Numbered from the stretch's first letter, positions 9,501-21,114 are shown. The stretch: 64,000 bases of DNA from Schistocephalus solidus (GCA_017591395.1 WEDG01007400.1:241354-305353), one strand, 5' to 3'. Program-made: numbers and translations. The notes: a model not told the origin generated them from the letters alone.

Positions 9501-12500
9501 TTCCACGAGAGCCGCTACGATGACTTAAAATGTTCACCGTCTTTGATTGACTGCCGTCAGGTTACGAAGTTAACGGATGTTGTCATTCCATCATTTGTTC
9601 GGCCTCCAATTTTCGAATACCCAGTTATGCTTGTATGTTTTAATTATGCGATGTGTAAATGTTTGCCACAGTCGCTTAGCCGTGCTCGTGTCAACACTAC
9701 GCGTCAATGGGATGCATTGCACGCAGCTACACAACCGTGGATCGACCGAAGTTTGCATATCCAGTTTTGGAACACCAGGTCGGAGGCCACCAAATCACCT
9801 GTTTGTAGTCAGCGGATCGTCTTCTAAGCTGGGTTAGACAGTATCTTAAAATGTTAATTTGCGCACTATAAGGGAATACCCGGTGCAACCACCCGACTCA
9901 TCGTTTAATGCTTGGTTCTCAAGGTGACAATCACAAAAGAACGTTGAAAGTCGCCAACTAGAACCGGCTGGCTGCCGTGACCACATGTTCCTAGCCACCA
10001 CAATCATCCACTTGTCATGTATTAAAACGCTGGTCGTATGGGTTGCATCTTATTAGGCCAAGTTTTCCTAGCTGAATTCACGAGAGCAGATCGGTGCATG
10101 ATGCCGAAACTGGCAACGCTTACAGGCCACAGACGTCTAAAAGGTCATCCTTCATGTGGGCCCCCAGTTGTCGCGTGCATGGTACAAAAAACCCGAGTTG
10201 AAGGCAGTAGGAAATAGTCACTATTGTAATTCTGAGTTCACAGGCTAGCTGCGAGTTCTTAAATCCACGCAGCAGTACCGTGATGGTTGGATTAACTCAA
10301 GGGCTTTATAGTTCCTTAGACACAAATCGAGCGAGGCCATGTAACAATGATTTCTTCCGCCATCTTCCGAAAGTGGCGATAGCCAGCTAGAGATAGGTAC
10401 GATACCGAAATTTCGACCGCTATCGGGCAGGTCGCAAACTTCGACGATACTCAAAAATCCAAGGAACGTATCCTTCAAGATAACAAAAGCTTACAGTGCA
10501 AATCACCGAAGGGCGCTTAAAGTTCAAATTATCCATTTTGGGCCAAATTTTCGCGCCGATACCATACTATATTTAACGAGCTTGCTGTATCAGATCTTAC
10601 AAGGGTTTAATACATTCATCGAGCCCAATTTTGATTTGAAGGAAATGTAGGCTCATTTGGAAAAAAAAAGTCACATTTTGAACCCCGTTTTTCAGACTTC
10701 ACCCGTTGTCGGCGTTCAATATATCTATGCATAACAATTTCATCACTCACTCACATCACCTTTGGTGCTCCACGCGACTGTGCGAGATTAACATGAAAAA
10801 TTAAAGCCTACGCCGTCATAAGACAAATACAGACCTGAGTTACCTTACCTTACAGTACGCTGCCCTGACCCACAACCAGCGATGCATGCCAATTTTCACG
10901 ACTTTGGTAGGCGATGCAGGTGAGAGCTAGTATTAGTCTACAGGTGAAACCTCATCGACAGAAAGTAGTCTAGAAGGCGAATATAACAATGAATGAATTC
11001 AATCAACGCATGGTAAGAAAAGGTAACATTCTCACGGACCCTATAGTGATGGTCTACGTAGTCTGGGGAGGGCAAGAAGTCAGGAGAAATGGGGCGCCCT
11101 TTTAGGGGTGAGAAGTGGGGGGGGGGAGGGTGAGGCGATAGCAGCAGTAAGTAGTCATGGGTCTGCAGGGCGGCGCTCACACAGTTCCAAAGTAGAGGTG
11201 TTCAAAGTGCCACGGTACGACCGAGTGAATTTCCGAGGTGACGATTGTCAGTGCAGGATTCCGAGCGAGCACGTTTCGCACACCTTTAAAGGGGTACCCA
11301 GAGAGAGAGAGAGAGAAAGAGGCAAGTGACGTGAAGCCGAAATGTTTAACTTTTGCAAAATGGGTGTGTGCGAGCCGTTCTTTGCCACATCTAAGCGTGG
11401 CAGACCAAAATGTGTTACGTTTTTAATACAGTTTTAAAATTTGTCCGAATTCCGTCTCGTAAGTCATTTTGAGGATAAAATGGTATTTTCTGACAGATTA
11501 GCCATAGCTTCCCTTCGTGACAGACTGTTCCTACTTAAACAAACATTATTCACCGATTTTGGAGGGGGAAGGGGTGAGGTTGCATAGAGACGAGAGTCTG
11601 ACGCCGGATTCCGACTTATTTTTCATAATCAGCAAACCAGTTCTCAATCAGAGTATGGTAGTCGATCGCTGGGTTGCCGACTACGGCTTGATCAACCGTG
11701 ATGTGGAATACTGGCATCAAGATATAACGGCTATGATCGAGAAAGCCCCACTTATCGCTATGTTTGAAAAACAGAAAAGCCATAAATGATCGTTCTAGCC
11801 CCCTACTCGACCAAAGCGACCCAACATGCGCGGTAAAAATTACACAGTAACTGGAGAGTAGCAGACCGAAGTGCTTACGAAAGTAGGTTGTTACGCAGGA
11901 GCTTAACCAGCGTAGGGACACGACCTACCGAATGGAATGGGGGTCACCCCTACTGCCAGTATATGAGTGGTCAGATTATGAACAGTGTGCAAAAGGCTGT
12001 GGAGCAGCCAACGATCGCAATATTGACAAGATCGAAACGGTAGTGGCTATCATTATCTCGGCCAGCAACGAGTACATCAGTGTGAACTAGACCGTAGGGG
12101 AGGAAAACGTAAACAACATCAACTCTGATCTTCTCATGCTCACTGTAATCCACTGAAAGCCTGGTAAAAACGGTCGAAGCGCAGTCACTGATCTGGCTTG
12201 AAAGGCATAATCTCGTCAGTTTCTACACGCCGGACGTAACGATTACGGTAATGTGATTCCCGGCGGAGGTGAGGACGGCTGCCACGCAACTTAATTGGCT
12301 AAAAATCCTGATAAATCCAACGCCAAACAGGTATTGGGCACTTAACTGCATAATTATCACATGTTATGCATTTGGCGGCCTTGTGAAATTCGTGAAGATG
12401 AAAATTTGGGCTAAGGATAGGAGTACCCCCAAACGACTGACTCTCGGTCAGTATCTCCTCTGAAGTTTGGCAGCATGTTTTCCTCCTAATGTGAAATGAG

Positions 12501-13577
12501 ACACGACAGTTCGGCCGCCTGTAACGATCACGTCCACCGCTGCGCCCTACGTAGAGGCCGCACCGGCGGACGTGGTCGTTACTGACTGTCATGTCGCAGT
12601 AGATGTGCCTCCTACTGAAATGTTAACCACAATTTTTCGAATTTGTTTTCGATTAGAAAATACTACGGAAGTAGACTTGTAATATTAATTAGCATACAGC
12701 ATGATCACCAAATATTTCAGTCACATCAGGGGGCCAGCCTTTGACGGAACTGCTTTTCGGTCGCCATTTTCATTTGAAATATATGTTATGGAAGGTATGC
12801 GTCCATGTGTTCTTTCTTGTACTTTATTTGGTAGCAAATTACGTGTTCCTCAAGCTTTATACTTAAAAAAAGAGTATCTTTTCGAGTAAAAAACCTTTCC
12901 ACCCACAAATAATTTTGAGATCGACCTGCAGTTACACTTGCATTCCAGGTTTCCAAACGGCAAGCTGTACATTTTCAGGAGAATCATACATTTCTTAAAA
13001 AATGTCATAATAGGAAACTTTTTGAAGGAAAAAGGGCTAAAAGAGATTAATTTGCTACTAAAGTAATATTTTTGCGCATATCTTCTATAAAATATACTCG
13101 GATTTAGAGGGTTATATTAATAAGTTGATCCCCGTTAGCCTAGCTACTGGCTACCCAGTGCGTTCAGAGGTGGCAGATAGTGGACACTCGGGTTCGACGA
13201 ATAAGCAGTCACGGACCAGTAGCGGAGGGCTGAGATCTGGCACACCGACTGCCTTATAAAATGTTCAAAATCCCTACGACGGCACTGCGGTATGGCAACC
13301 GTGAACCGATTACTTTCCACTGCTGCCTTGCGGTTAGGTTCTTGAGCCAAATCGCTAGAGGAGACAACCTTGAACTAACGACCCGAGCGGCTGTTGGGGA
13401 CCCGACTGTATTCAAAATCCCCAAGAAACTTCACGAAAAATGTCCAAAGTCCCTTTTACGAGGTAATTGTGGCAGGCGGCCGAAAAGGTGCTCAGTCAGT
13501 CCCGGTGTGACTGAAATATTCGGGCATTTTGATAAACATTGTGAGGCCGACTTGAGCGGCATCTACCGTCCCCCCCC
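9501..13577. other. About 4 kb without recognisable genes
   Basis: Only short ORFs are present. I found no convincing host exon, transposon core or RNA gene. A plus-strand 90-codon ORF at 11517-11789 overlaps a similar-sized minus ORF and carries no motif I know. G-runs lie near 11117-11126 and an (AG)n tract near 11300. The missing last exon of the neighbouring UPRT gene should lie somewhere here if the gene is intact; I did not find it. Confidence 0.45.
11300..11316. repeat. (AG)n microsatellite
   Basis: About eight AG units in a row, followed by an interrupted AAAGAGG. Confidence 0.9.
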
Positions 13578-14155
13578 CACTCGATAGTTCGACTGTCGAT
13601 TTCGACGATGTCCACCGAACGCATCACAGCAGGGCGGTACAGGGCTGGTGACCCGCTCTGCTCTGTTCCACTCCCCACCTGGACCCGGTGTCAAGTCAGA
13701 GTTTAGAAGACCGGAGATAGGAGAGGGCGCAGTCCCACGCACTATGGTCCAACACCAAACAAGAGAGGGGCGGTCCGGATCCTAACTGAATGGGAATGCC
13801 AGAAAGACCACATTAAGAAGGAGTCATTGTCAGTTCACCAGTCGTCCCTTGCGCACAAATGCAAGCACTGGACTGACCACGCGGTCCGAGTTATCCCGTC
13901 AGTTGGCGACCTTCCAAGCCACGGCTTTTAGCACACCATGATAGTTTCAAGTGCGTCAGCTTGTTTATAGTGAGGAAAAAATGCGCTGAGCCGTCGACCT
14001 CACTCTTTCCCCTGCACCAACACACACACACACAAACCGGGTTGATCAAGCGGCCCCAGTTATTTCATCCATTGGCGGCCTTCCAAGCCATGGTTTCTAG
14101 GAGACCGTGATAGCCTCAGGTATGCGATGATGGTGGGGTTGATGTGTGTGTATGT
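13578..14155 (-). mobile_element. ZF-LINE 3' tail, minus strand
   Basis: The sequence is the reverse complement of 3430-4230. It shares GTTCGACTGTCGATTTCGACGA (tail end, from 13588), CCACGCGGTCCGAGTTATCCC, CTTCCAAGCCACGGCTTTTAG and a CA-rich stretch near 14026. On the minus strand it continues the zinc-finger fragment at 15173-15425, separated from it by the plus-strand insertion 14162-15166. Confidence 0.7.
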
Positions 14156-14161
14156 GTAGTG

Positions 14162-15166
14162 CCCACTAAACGGGCCACGTGGTAGATGCGCTGGACAAAC
14201 ACGGGGGCTAAATCAGGGTGCGGCAGGAGTTATTATTATGGGATGAGGTACCATAACAAAGGCCAAACATGAGCATAGGTAGGTGCAGGCTCATGCTGCA
14301 CCCAGCTCTCTAACTCCGTGGGAGATGCTTCATCTGCACCCAACCACACCCCCGGTCTTCTTGACTAAGTCTTGACACCGGACACAGGCGATTAAGGGAA
14401 GAGAGAGTGCGGTAGATGCAGTGCAAGTCTACTATCACTTAAAACTAATTTGCGCACAAGTCACCGTCCCTGCAACACCCTTTTGGGGAGCATACGGTGG
14501 ACATCGTCGGACTACGACGGCCGAACTGTCGTGTGAAATCCTGGTGCTTGTGTTTGGATGGCTAGGTCATGTACGTTGTATAAGTAGACGAAGTAACCAG
14601 CAGATGCGCTCACTTCCGCATCAGACAACTGACCGGCTCGGAAGGTGGTGTGAGTGAGGGGGTGGGAAGGAGAGTGAGGTCGACGGCTCAGCGCATGTTC
14701 CTCACTATAAACAATCTGACGTGCTTGAAACTATCACGGTACGCTAAAAGTCGTGGCTTGGAAAGTTGCCAACTGATGGGAACATTCGGACAGCGTGGTC
14801 AGCCTTATGTGTGTTCTGTGTGGAGTGGCTGACTGGCAGACTGAGAGTCAGGCTACAATGGCACATTCTTAATTTGGCCTTTATGGTACTCCCACTCCGT
14901 GGGATCCGAGCCAGGTGTGGTGGCACGCCCAGGGCGGCTCCAGCCGCGCCAGCCACATGCGCCCTCTCCCATCTCCGTTCTTCTTGACTCTGTCATGACA
15001 ACGGGCTCAGGTGAGGGTAGAGTAGAGTGCGGTAGATGCAGCGCAAGTCTACTATCACTTAAAACTAAATCACGCGCAAGTCACCGTCCCCGCATCACCC
15101 TTCCGTGGGGCATACGGTGGACCTCATCGTAATCGACGGTCGAACTGTCGTCGTGTGTTTGTGGAG
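14162..15166 (+). mobile_element. Nested plus-strand insertion made of ZF-LINE 3' tails
   Basis: The insertion contains two successive tail ends in plus orientation. The first is 14335-14535, up to GGTGGACATCGTCGG...CGAACTGTC. The second is 14640-15150, with GAGGTCGACGGCTCAGCGCATG, CGTGGCTTGGAAAGTTGCC and GTGGACCTCATCGTAATCGA. It splits an older minus-strand ZF-LINE copy, and GTAGTG occurs at both edges (14156-14161 and 15167-15172), a candidate target-site duplication. It has no coding capacity, so it would be a 5'-truncated or non-autonomous copy. Confidence 0.6.
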
Positions 15167-15172
15167 GTAGTG

Positions 15173-15425
15173 TGCGTTGACATGGTTTAGCCTATGATGG
15201 TTTACCGCAGGCTATCGTGGAGATGTATATTATCTGATAGGCCCAGGCGGTGTGCGAATGTGTGGGTGCAGTGAGGGTAGTGGTGGCGGGTGCGGCGACT
15301 GTATGTCGGAGCTGCAGTCTCCAGTCAGTCTCCGAGCGAGATTTGCAGGTGACCGATCAGGCCGATGCGCGAGGTGAAGTTGCGGGCAGCAGAAGTCGAG
15401 AGGGACTAAGTGGTGGTGGTGGCAG
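15173..15425 (-). pseudogene. ZF-LINE zinc-finger fragment, minus strand
   Basis: The minus strand reads FTSRIGLIGHLQIS, then APTYSRRTRHHYPHC and THTFAHRLGLSDNIHLHD. This corresponds to fingers four and five of the copy at 3164-3350. The first Cys of the last finger has become Tyr, and a stop interrupts the linker. It ends in GCGCACACTACC, where the same sequence of the intact copy continues into its 3' tail, here displaced to 14155. Confidence 0.65.
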
Positions 15426-15619
15426 TGGTGCCTCCCCCGATGACAAGACAAAAGTCAAGACGATCAGAGGCGGGCGCAAAAATCGCTGTGTCACAAAGTT
15501 AAATAGCTTGCCTACGGGCGCACACGAACTGATCCTCAGGGCTTTTCGGCGGGAGGCCCCGATAGTACATGCCTGAGCGCCATAGAGGCCAGAAAAGAGG
15601 GCCAAATGTAGTCGATTCC

Positions 15620-15740
15620 AGTCATTCTACAGTACTCCGAGGACCGAATCATCCCGTCTGTTAACTGCCTTCCCAAAGCCACAACATTTAGGATCAGATT
15701 TATCCCGGTAACGAAATGCGTTGAGTTGTTCTGTGGATGG
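15620..15740 (-). repeat. Degenerate ZF-LINE 3' tail fragment
   Basis: The phrases GAATCATCCCGTCTGTTAACTG and CTTCCCAAAGCCACAACATTTAG correspond to GAGTTATCCCGTCAGTTGGC and CTTCCAAGCCACGGCTTTTAG of the minus-oriented tail. Divergence is higher than in the neighbouring copies. Confidence 0.5.
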
Positions 15741-15978
15741 ATTCCCTGTTATCGGTATCTCTCTCTTTCATAATTTGGTCAAATGAAGTATTCAAATCTA
15801 CCAAACGCTATGTTACTTAAGCGCGCCTGACAGTCATGTGGTGGATTATAGATTGATTGCTTGCGAACTTCTGCTTCGGCAGTTAGCTTATCACATCACA
15901 TTTGGTAGATGTGATACGCTACATTAGGCTGGGTGCGTAACTTGACCTAGGCCTGATTAAACTCACGGCTTTTGGTGA

Positions 15979-16060
15979 GACCTCATAGCTCAAATGGTTA
16001 GAGCATTGGTTGTACTGAGGTCTTACGGTTGCTACTGTGGATTCAAATCCAACTGAAGCC
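15979..16060 (+). other. tRNA-like sequence (A box and B box), probably a SINE head or tRNA pseudogene
   Basis: TAGCTCAAATGGTTAGAGC (15986-16004) is a good A box, with a perfect GCTC/GAGC D stem. GGATTCAAATCC (16039-16050) is a good B box. The acceptor arms pair at about five of seven positions. The anticodon stem does not pair, so a functional tRNA is unlikely. Two related but distinct tRNA-like heads lie at 21.7 and 22.1 kb. Confidence 0.6.
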
Positions 16061-16445
16061 ATCGAGTTTTTCATAACTGGATCACTTGCATATTTCAGTT
16101 TTAAAAAAACATTGTTCGAGCTGCTAGGACGGGGCCTTTCGGTATCAAAAATGCGCATTTTCAAAGTAGTATCAAAAAATCAGCGCAAATAATCTGCTCA
16201 GTGTCTAAAAAGGCTCCTAGTTGCAAATGATTAACCAAAACACACACCCCCCCTCAAAATAAAGAATGTGTAGAGGTCGAATTTCCCACACAAATGTACA
16301 CAAGAAATGAAGCAAGCGTGCATTTACAGAAAATACCCAAGTAGGTGGCTGAAAAGACGCTCAACCGTACGCCGACATGCAGTATACTGAAATGGTGGCC
16401 GCATAATTTATAACTTTTGCTGTTAGAAACGAAAAACACGAAAAA

Positions 16446-16556
16446 ATACTAGTTAATTACTAGTTAATTAGTTATCTAGTTAATTAGTTAATTAGTTATC
16501 TAGTTAATTAGTTAATTAGTTATCTAGTTAATCAGTTATCTAGTTAATTACTAGTT
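16446..16556. repeat. TAGTTAAT-based tandem repeat
   Basis: About 13 degenerate 8-base units (TAGTTAAT, TAGTTATC) form a higher-order period of about 32 bases (TAGTTAAT-TAGTTAAT-TAGTTATC-type). It lies just downstream of UPRT exon 5. Confidence 0.85.
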
Positions 16557-16700
16557 TCACTGAAGGAAAATTCGCAGTTTGACTTGAGAGGCTTTACTAT
16601 TCTTAATTACAAGCGCAGGTGTGCAGAAAAACACTCAAAAAATTAAATACTCTGTAACAGGAACAAAAAAGGATCCACCGCAATAAGTGCTCAAACGTAC

Positions 16701-19700
16701 CAGATGGCGACGCAAACAGGGTCTCGAGGATTATATTCTCCGCTGAGACGTTGTAGGATCGCAGAAGATCAATGGCTTTTAGGACCGCTGTTCCGGTGTC
16801 TATGTCGTAGGGAAAACGAAGGCAGGAGAAAAGTAAGCGATAATTCAGAGCGTCCCAGAGGTCACTGCGCCCTTCCATGGAATAGGGCGGATCTCTGCAG
16901 CCAAGCTGTCCAAAGCCAGCATTGTCTAGTGGGCATCAGGTTTTGTTCTGACTACCAGAGACCTGCGGACTGCGCGTTCTAGCTTATCTTATCAAGAGAT
17001 GCAAGTTGCTGTCCAAAAATAACAAGTGGCGCCACCTGTTAGCCATACTGCGCAGTTTGGCAGTCGCCAAACCGCAAAAATGCCTGGACACGCGAGGGAC
17101 GCTGTCACGACACAGGCTGGCAAGAAGGCCTCTACTGGGTCTGCTCGAAACCGCAGGATCAAAACGAAACATAACTATGCATATTTACAGGCTGGGAAGA
17201 TGGTTGATTAAAATAATGCCCCGGTCAAGTAACTCCGCATCCTGCACTTAATAATTTCAGAAATTATTTCCTTGAGAATTCTCTGGAGTCCATATACCAG
17301 AAACCGCACAAAGAATGCTGGGGACCAACTGAGGAACCGAACCCCTCGTTGCTGCATCATGCAGCAGCAGAAAAATCGGTGAAACACGCGTCCGGGTTTT
17401 AGCTAGTACCTATGGCGGTAGTACGGTTTAACGTCTTCGCCATATAAAATGTATGAAGCTTATAGTGCTACTCATTTGTAGAATAGGCATTACGAGGTTA
17501 TTCCACAGTGGTTGATTGTCTTCGATCCAAATGTTCACTGAAATTTCAGGTCTGGCTCTTAGGAAGTCGTGTCCTGCACTTAATAATTTTAGAAACTATT
17601 CCCTCGAAATAGCTGGGGCTCATTTGTAGCGGAATGACGGGTCTTTCTGAAAATTAGTACTGAAAAGTGCTAAATATTTAAAAATTTCAAAAAACCACCT
17701 ATCTTTGGAGTAGGTTGATATAACACCGTTTCGGGTTTAGTCAGTCAAGCAGAGCCCTGAACATCATCTTACAGCAATCAACAGGAAAACTGTTAAATCT
17801 TCAGGTCAAAGCGGCGTAACATAGCCTCTCAAAAGAGGCGTCCGAGTAGGACAGGTAGAAGAGCACAACCAGATTCTTCCAACTTTCCACAAGGAAAGAT
17901 AAGTCAGACAAAGGATATTTCGAACGTCGCAAGCGGCAACGGCTACCAGGAAGTTAACGCAGCATTGGTGACTTGTGCGTTAATTAGTTTATAGCGAGAC
18001 GGACTTGCTCGGGATCTACCGCACTCCCGCACCTACCTGGTTGCGATGGCAAGATGGATCCGGTCGCAGTGGCTAACAAAGCTAAGCAGCTCATCTATGC
18101 GTGCAAACTGATCTGGTTCCCATCACAGACCCCTGACAGTGTGAGAAATGACAGTTCAACCGTCGTTATCTATGAGATCCACCGTGTTTGTCCCACAGCA
18201 CGGTGCGTACAGAGATGGCGACTTACGCGTGAAGTAGTCTATAGTGATAGCGCAAATGCACGACATCTACCCTTCCTCCCGCTCCTGGGTCCGGTCTCAT
18301 GCTGGAGTCAAGAGCACACACGGAATGTGGGCGCAGGTGGCTGATGCGGCGTGAAGCTGCACCTAGGCGTGCTGCCACACCCAGCATGTGTGACATTTGT
18401 TATGGGTGCACCTAACTCGTTGTATGATGAGAAAAAAGGGACTGCTGCACATCTGGGGAAAAAAACAGCATGGGGGGGCTACACTCACGGAGAATGGGAT
18501 ACATGAGGAGGATCTTGCGCAAATGCACGCCCGGTGGCAGTTTGGCGTAGACCACCTGGGCCTCCGAGGGCGGAGACTCCTCGGGCGTGTGGATGAGGAT
18601 CTTGCCGATGCGCATCGCACGGCAGCAATCCCTCAGCCCTCGCTCCATGGCCTCGCCACTGCGAACAATGGAGACACCGCAATTGCCCTTCAGGAACTTT
18701 AATCCATTATACTTGTGGCCTGGTAGAGGGAGTGAAGCATAAAAAAGAAGAGTGAGCTTGGCGGTTAGTAGAAGTTTATGAAAACCTGGTACATTGGACG
18801 GGGAACCAGGTTGTGTGCGTGTGTGACAGATGTAGTCGGGTTAATTTAGTTCTGATAAGAAGTGGACGCGACCGCTGGGACAAGGACTTTATTCGCCTGA
18901 CGTTTCGGATTCCAGCACGAACCCATCTTCAGAGACATCAAACAATGCGCTACCAGCTGAGACACAAAGCTGTGGAAATGCACAGGGAATGGTTCGCCAG
19001 CTGGAAGGCTTTTATCGCTAAACACAGCGCGACGTGTGTGAAATAGGAGTCTCACTCTTTCTGTCTCGGAAGTGCAAATTGGTCGAGCAAAAACCCTACA
19101 CTGTTTCTCAAAAATGATCCTTTCTCATCTCCCTCTCTTTTCCACTCGCTTAGTCAAGCCAGATCAGCCTCTCTACTAGCATTCTTTGCACTCAAGATCT
19201 GACTTCAAAACACTGTTATTGACTTGCAAGTAAACTAGCCTTCATCTGCTGTGTGACTGTGAAGGACCAGGTGCAAACGCCGAAGTTTGGATTAATGCAA
19301 GATATGGTCCTGAATGTAAGCGTACATATGCAACCATGGATTAGATACTAGAAGTAAAACAGACAGAAACGGTCCCAACGATATACCCAACACACGTACC
19401 ACCTAAAACCCTACGCAAGCATTTAAGGATAAAGACGACCAGCATAGCTCAGCCGAGTATGCTCGGGCAATGACACTTGGGTCCGACGATTAATTTTCTA
19501 CGGGTCCGAAATCTGACCCAAAAGTGAAGTATACATAACAAAAGCTTTCCGAATGCCCGAAAGTAACCATATAAATCTCACCTGTCGGCGTGATTACAGT
19601 AACCTCCTCGAAGGGGAGCTGGTTTAAACCCTCCTCCATAACTAAACGGATCTAAATGCGAGAACAGTTAGGCAATTACTGCCCACTTACCAGGCGGTTA

Positions 19701-19929
19701 GCATAAAAGACAAAGTCGTTCCGTGTAGTCTTTCTGATAAAATGCGAAGAGGAGGTTTAACTGTGAGAAAAACAAACTTATCGCGCAGTACAGTCTGCAT
19801 CTCCCGAAGTTCGTCCGTCGGGGGAAGTAGAATGATATTTTTAGAGAAAACTTTTAAGATCTCCGAAACTTCAGGTGCAGGCTCAACCAGTCCGTCCTCG
19901 GCGTTGACGGTGGACACCTCACCATTCAT
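16701..19929 (-). CDS. UPRT: Uracil phosphoribosyltransferase homologue, five exons found, last exon missing
   Basis: Read right to left, the exons are 19929-19778, 19733-19691, 19651-19582, 18719-18489 and 16799-16701. Introns are 44, 39, 862 and 1689 bp, all GT-AG and all in compatible phase. The joined reading contains LLPPTDELREMQTVLRDK, TTRNDFVFYANRL, IRLVMEEGLNQLP, GNCGVSIVRSGEAMERGLRD, RIGKILIHTPEE, KILLMYPIL-H-TGTAV (the PRPP-binding loop) and LETLFASPSG. This follows the human UPRT homologue closely. The family transfers phosphoribose from PRPP to uracil in pyrimidine salvage in the cytosol. Animal members carry changes in the uracil site, so activity is uncertain. The start is uncertain: ATG at 19929, or 20007 in the same frame. 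The C-terminal EVHPVAP-type segment was not located before 7.5 kb. Intron 4 contains a ZF-LINE tail. Confidence 0.88.
17241..17626. repeat. Diverged direct repeat in UPRT intron 4
   Basis: CCTGCACTTAATAATTTYAGAAA followed by TATTYCCT and CTGG-GYC is found at about 17239-17295 and again at 17572-17625, about 330 bases apart. The family is unknown. Confidence 0.5.
17965..18395 (-). mobile_element. ZF-LINE 3' tail inserted in UPRT intron 4
   Basis: 18145-18390 matches the reverse complement of the ZF-LINE tail: GACAGTTCAACCGTCGTTAT, GAGATCCACCGTG, TGGAGTCAAGAG and GGGCGCAGGTGGCTGATGCGGC, then CTAGGCGTGCTGCCACACCCAGC. A second small piece (17970-18035, TGCGTTAATTAGTTTATAGCGAG) matches part of the same tail. 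The 96-codon plus ORF at 18054-18344 is the antisense of this tail and not a gene. Confidence 0.6.
18888..18945 (-). ncRNA. Hammerhead-ribozyme-like motif of a Penelope-type element
   Basis: The minus strand carries CUGAAGA (18932-18926), a stem II of GGGUUC/GAAUCC with a GUGCUG loop, GAAA (18906-18903), then CGUC followed by AGGCGAAUAAAG. CUGANGA and GAAA are the invariant halves of the hammerhead core, and GUC is the preferred cleavage triplet. Stem I could pair UGUCU with AGGCG. Stem III is limited to the self-complementary ACGU, as in the minimal hammerheads described for Penelope-like retroelements, which may act as dimers. No RT or GIY-YIG ORF is adjacent, so this is a terminal relic. 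Confidence 0.55.
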
Positions 19930-20279
19930 GATCTGGAGCAGAGTGATGGAAAATGCATAACAGATGTTATGGTTGGAGGGTCGTTTACCAATCAGGCGAC
20001 GGAACATGCTCGTTTCTTTGCGCTCTAGAGTCTAGTCTCCAGCCCTGGCAGCCAGGGAGGGGGGCTGAGATGGTGGCAAACAGGTGATCCACCAACAGTT
20101 GTAGAGAAAAAATGGGGAAGATGATTTATGGGCTCAAAATTATGTTCCTGCTGCCGTCCGAGCTCTTAATTCAGCCCATAGTCAAAGTTAAACTTAAACG
20201 TGGCATTCAAATTATGACTGCTATCAAGCCATAGAAAGTGTCTGTAGACCCGACGTGACATGTTTGTCACCAGGAAGGA

Positions 20280-20720
20280 CCGTGCATTCGTCCGATCAGT
20301 CTTGCTCTGGGGTTGTGAATACTAATTGGTGCTCGTGAACCATTCTTTCATTGAAGAAACCCGACTTACTCTCGAATAAGATAGACAACTGAAAAACATC
20401 GCGAGGATATTTAAAGCCATCCAAGAAAGACGAATGAGACGGTTTGGGCAAATTCTCGATTGCCCGGCTCATGAGCTCTGCGCCGCTGTCCTCTATCTGG
20501 TACCCTAAGCCCCCTAGAGGCATCGAAGTGAAGGTAAACTCAAGACCTGGGTCGACAAGATTCGTCAAGACATGCAAGGTGTGTCTTGAACCTGCGCTAT
20601 TCGGTCTCCATCGGTGGAGAAGAGAAAGGGTCGAGCTATCCAGATTCAATGCCGCAAATCCTCACGCGTGACGAGGTACAATCTGCGAAACTATCGAGGC
20701 CAGTTAGATCAGACATGATT
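20280..20720 (+). mobile_element. LINE-B 3' fragment, plus strand
   Basis: The plus strand gives a LLWGCEY-like motif, then IARIFKAIQERRMRRFGQIL, then across a frameshift PALFGLHRWRRERVELSRF. This is the C-terminal part of the LINE-B RT ORF (LLYGCE, QERRLRWFGH, LRRWRREWVELSRS in better copies that I know of). Stops and frame changes are frequent. Confidence 0.65.
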
Positions 20721-21114
20721 AAAGCCATAACAATTAAACGTAAGTACGCAGTGTGCAATTGCAACGCCAACAGCTTTAGGATACAGAAATGGCAAATTGG
20801 TTATCAAAAAGAATCCAAAATAAAGCGGTAATACGACATGCGAAGATTACTTGATCAGTCAGCTAAAGGACTAGCCTCGACTGGAGACCTAAGTCGAATA
20901 GCTAAGACCGTTCATGGCCAATTAATCCGATTCACGTTACTACGTCCACGGGAATCGAGGTGTCCAGAATTTAACCAGCAGACAGAATGCTTACTGGAAC
21001 CTGCACACGCAGACTCAGGCACGCAAGCCCTGACGAAGCGCATTCTCGATACAAGCGAAAGTACGAGTTTCAGAAGATAGAAGAGAAGAAGACGCGATCG
21101 CGGAAGCAAGAACT

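Noticed and set aside
9342..9827. 161-codon plus-strand ORF
   Set aside because: It starts inside a minus-strand LINE-B relic and has no motif; probably a chance ORF.
10937..10962. DEVSPVD-stop on the minus strand as the missing UPRT C-terminus
   Set aside because: Only a few residues resemble the expected EVHPVAP segment; the following conserved HFGQ-type end is absent.
15979..16060. Functional tRNA gene
   Set aside because: The anticodon stem does not pair and the acceptor stem has mismatches.
16446..16556. CRISPR-like array
   Set aside because: Contiguous 8-base repeats without spacers in a eukaryotic context; a simple tandem repeat.
18054..18344. 96-codon plus-strand ORF
   Set aside because: It is the antisense of a ZF-LINE 3' tail in UPRT intron 4.
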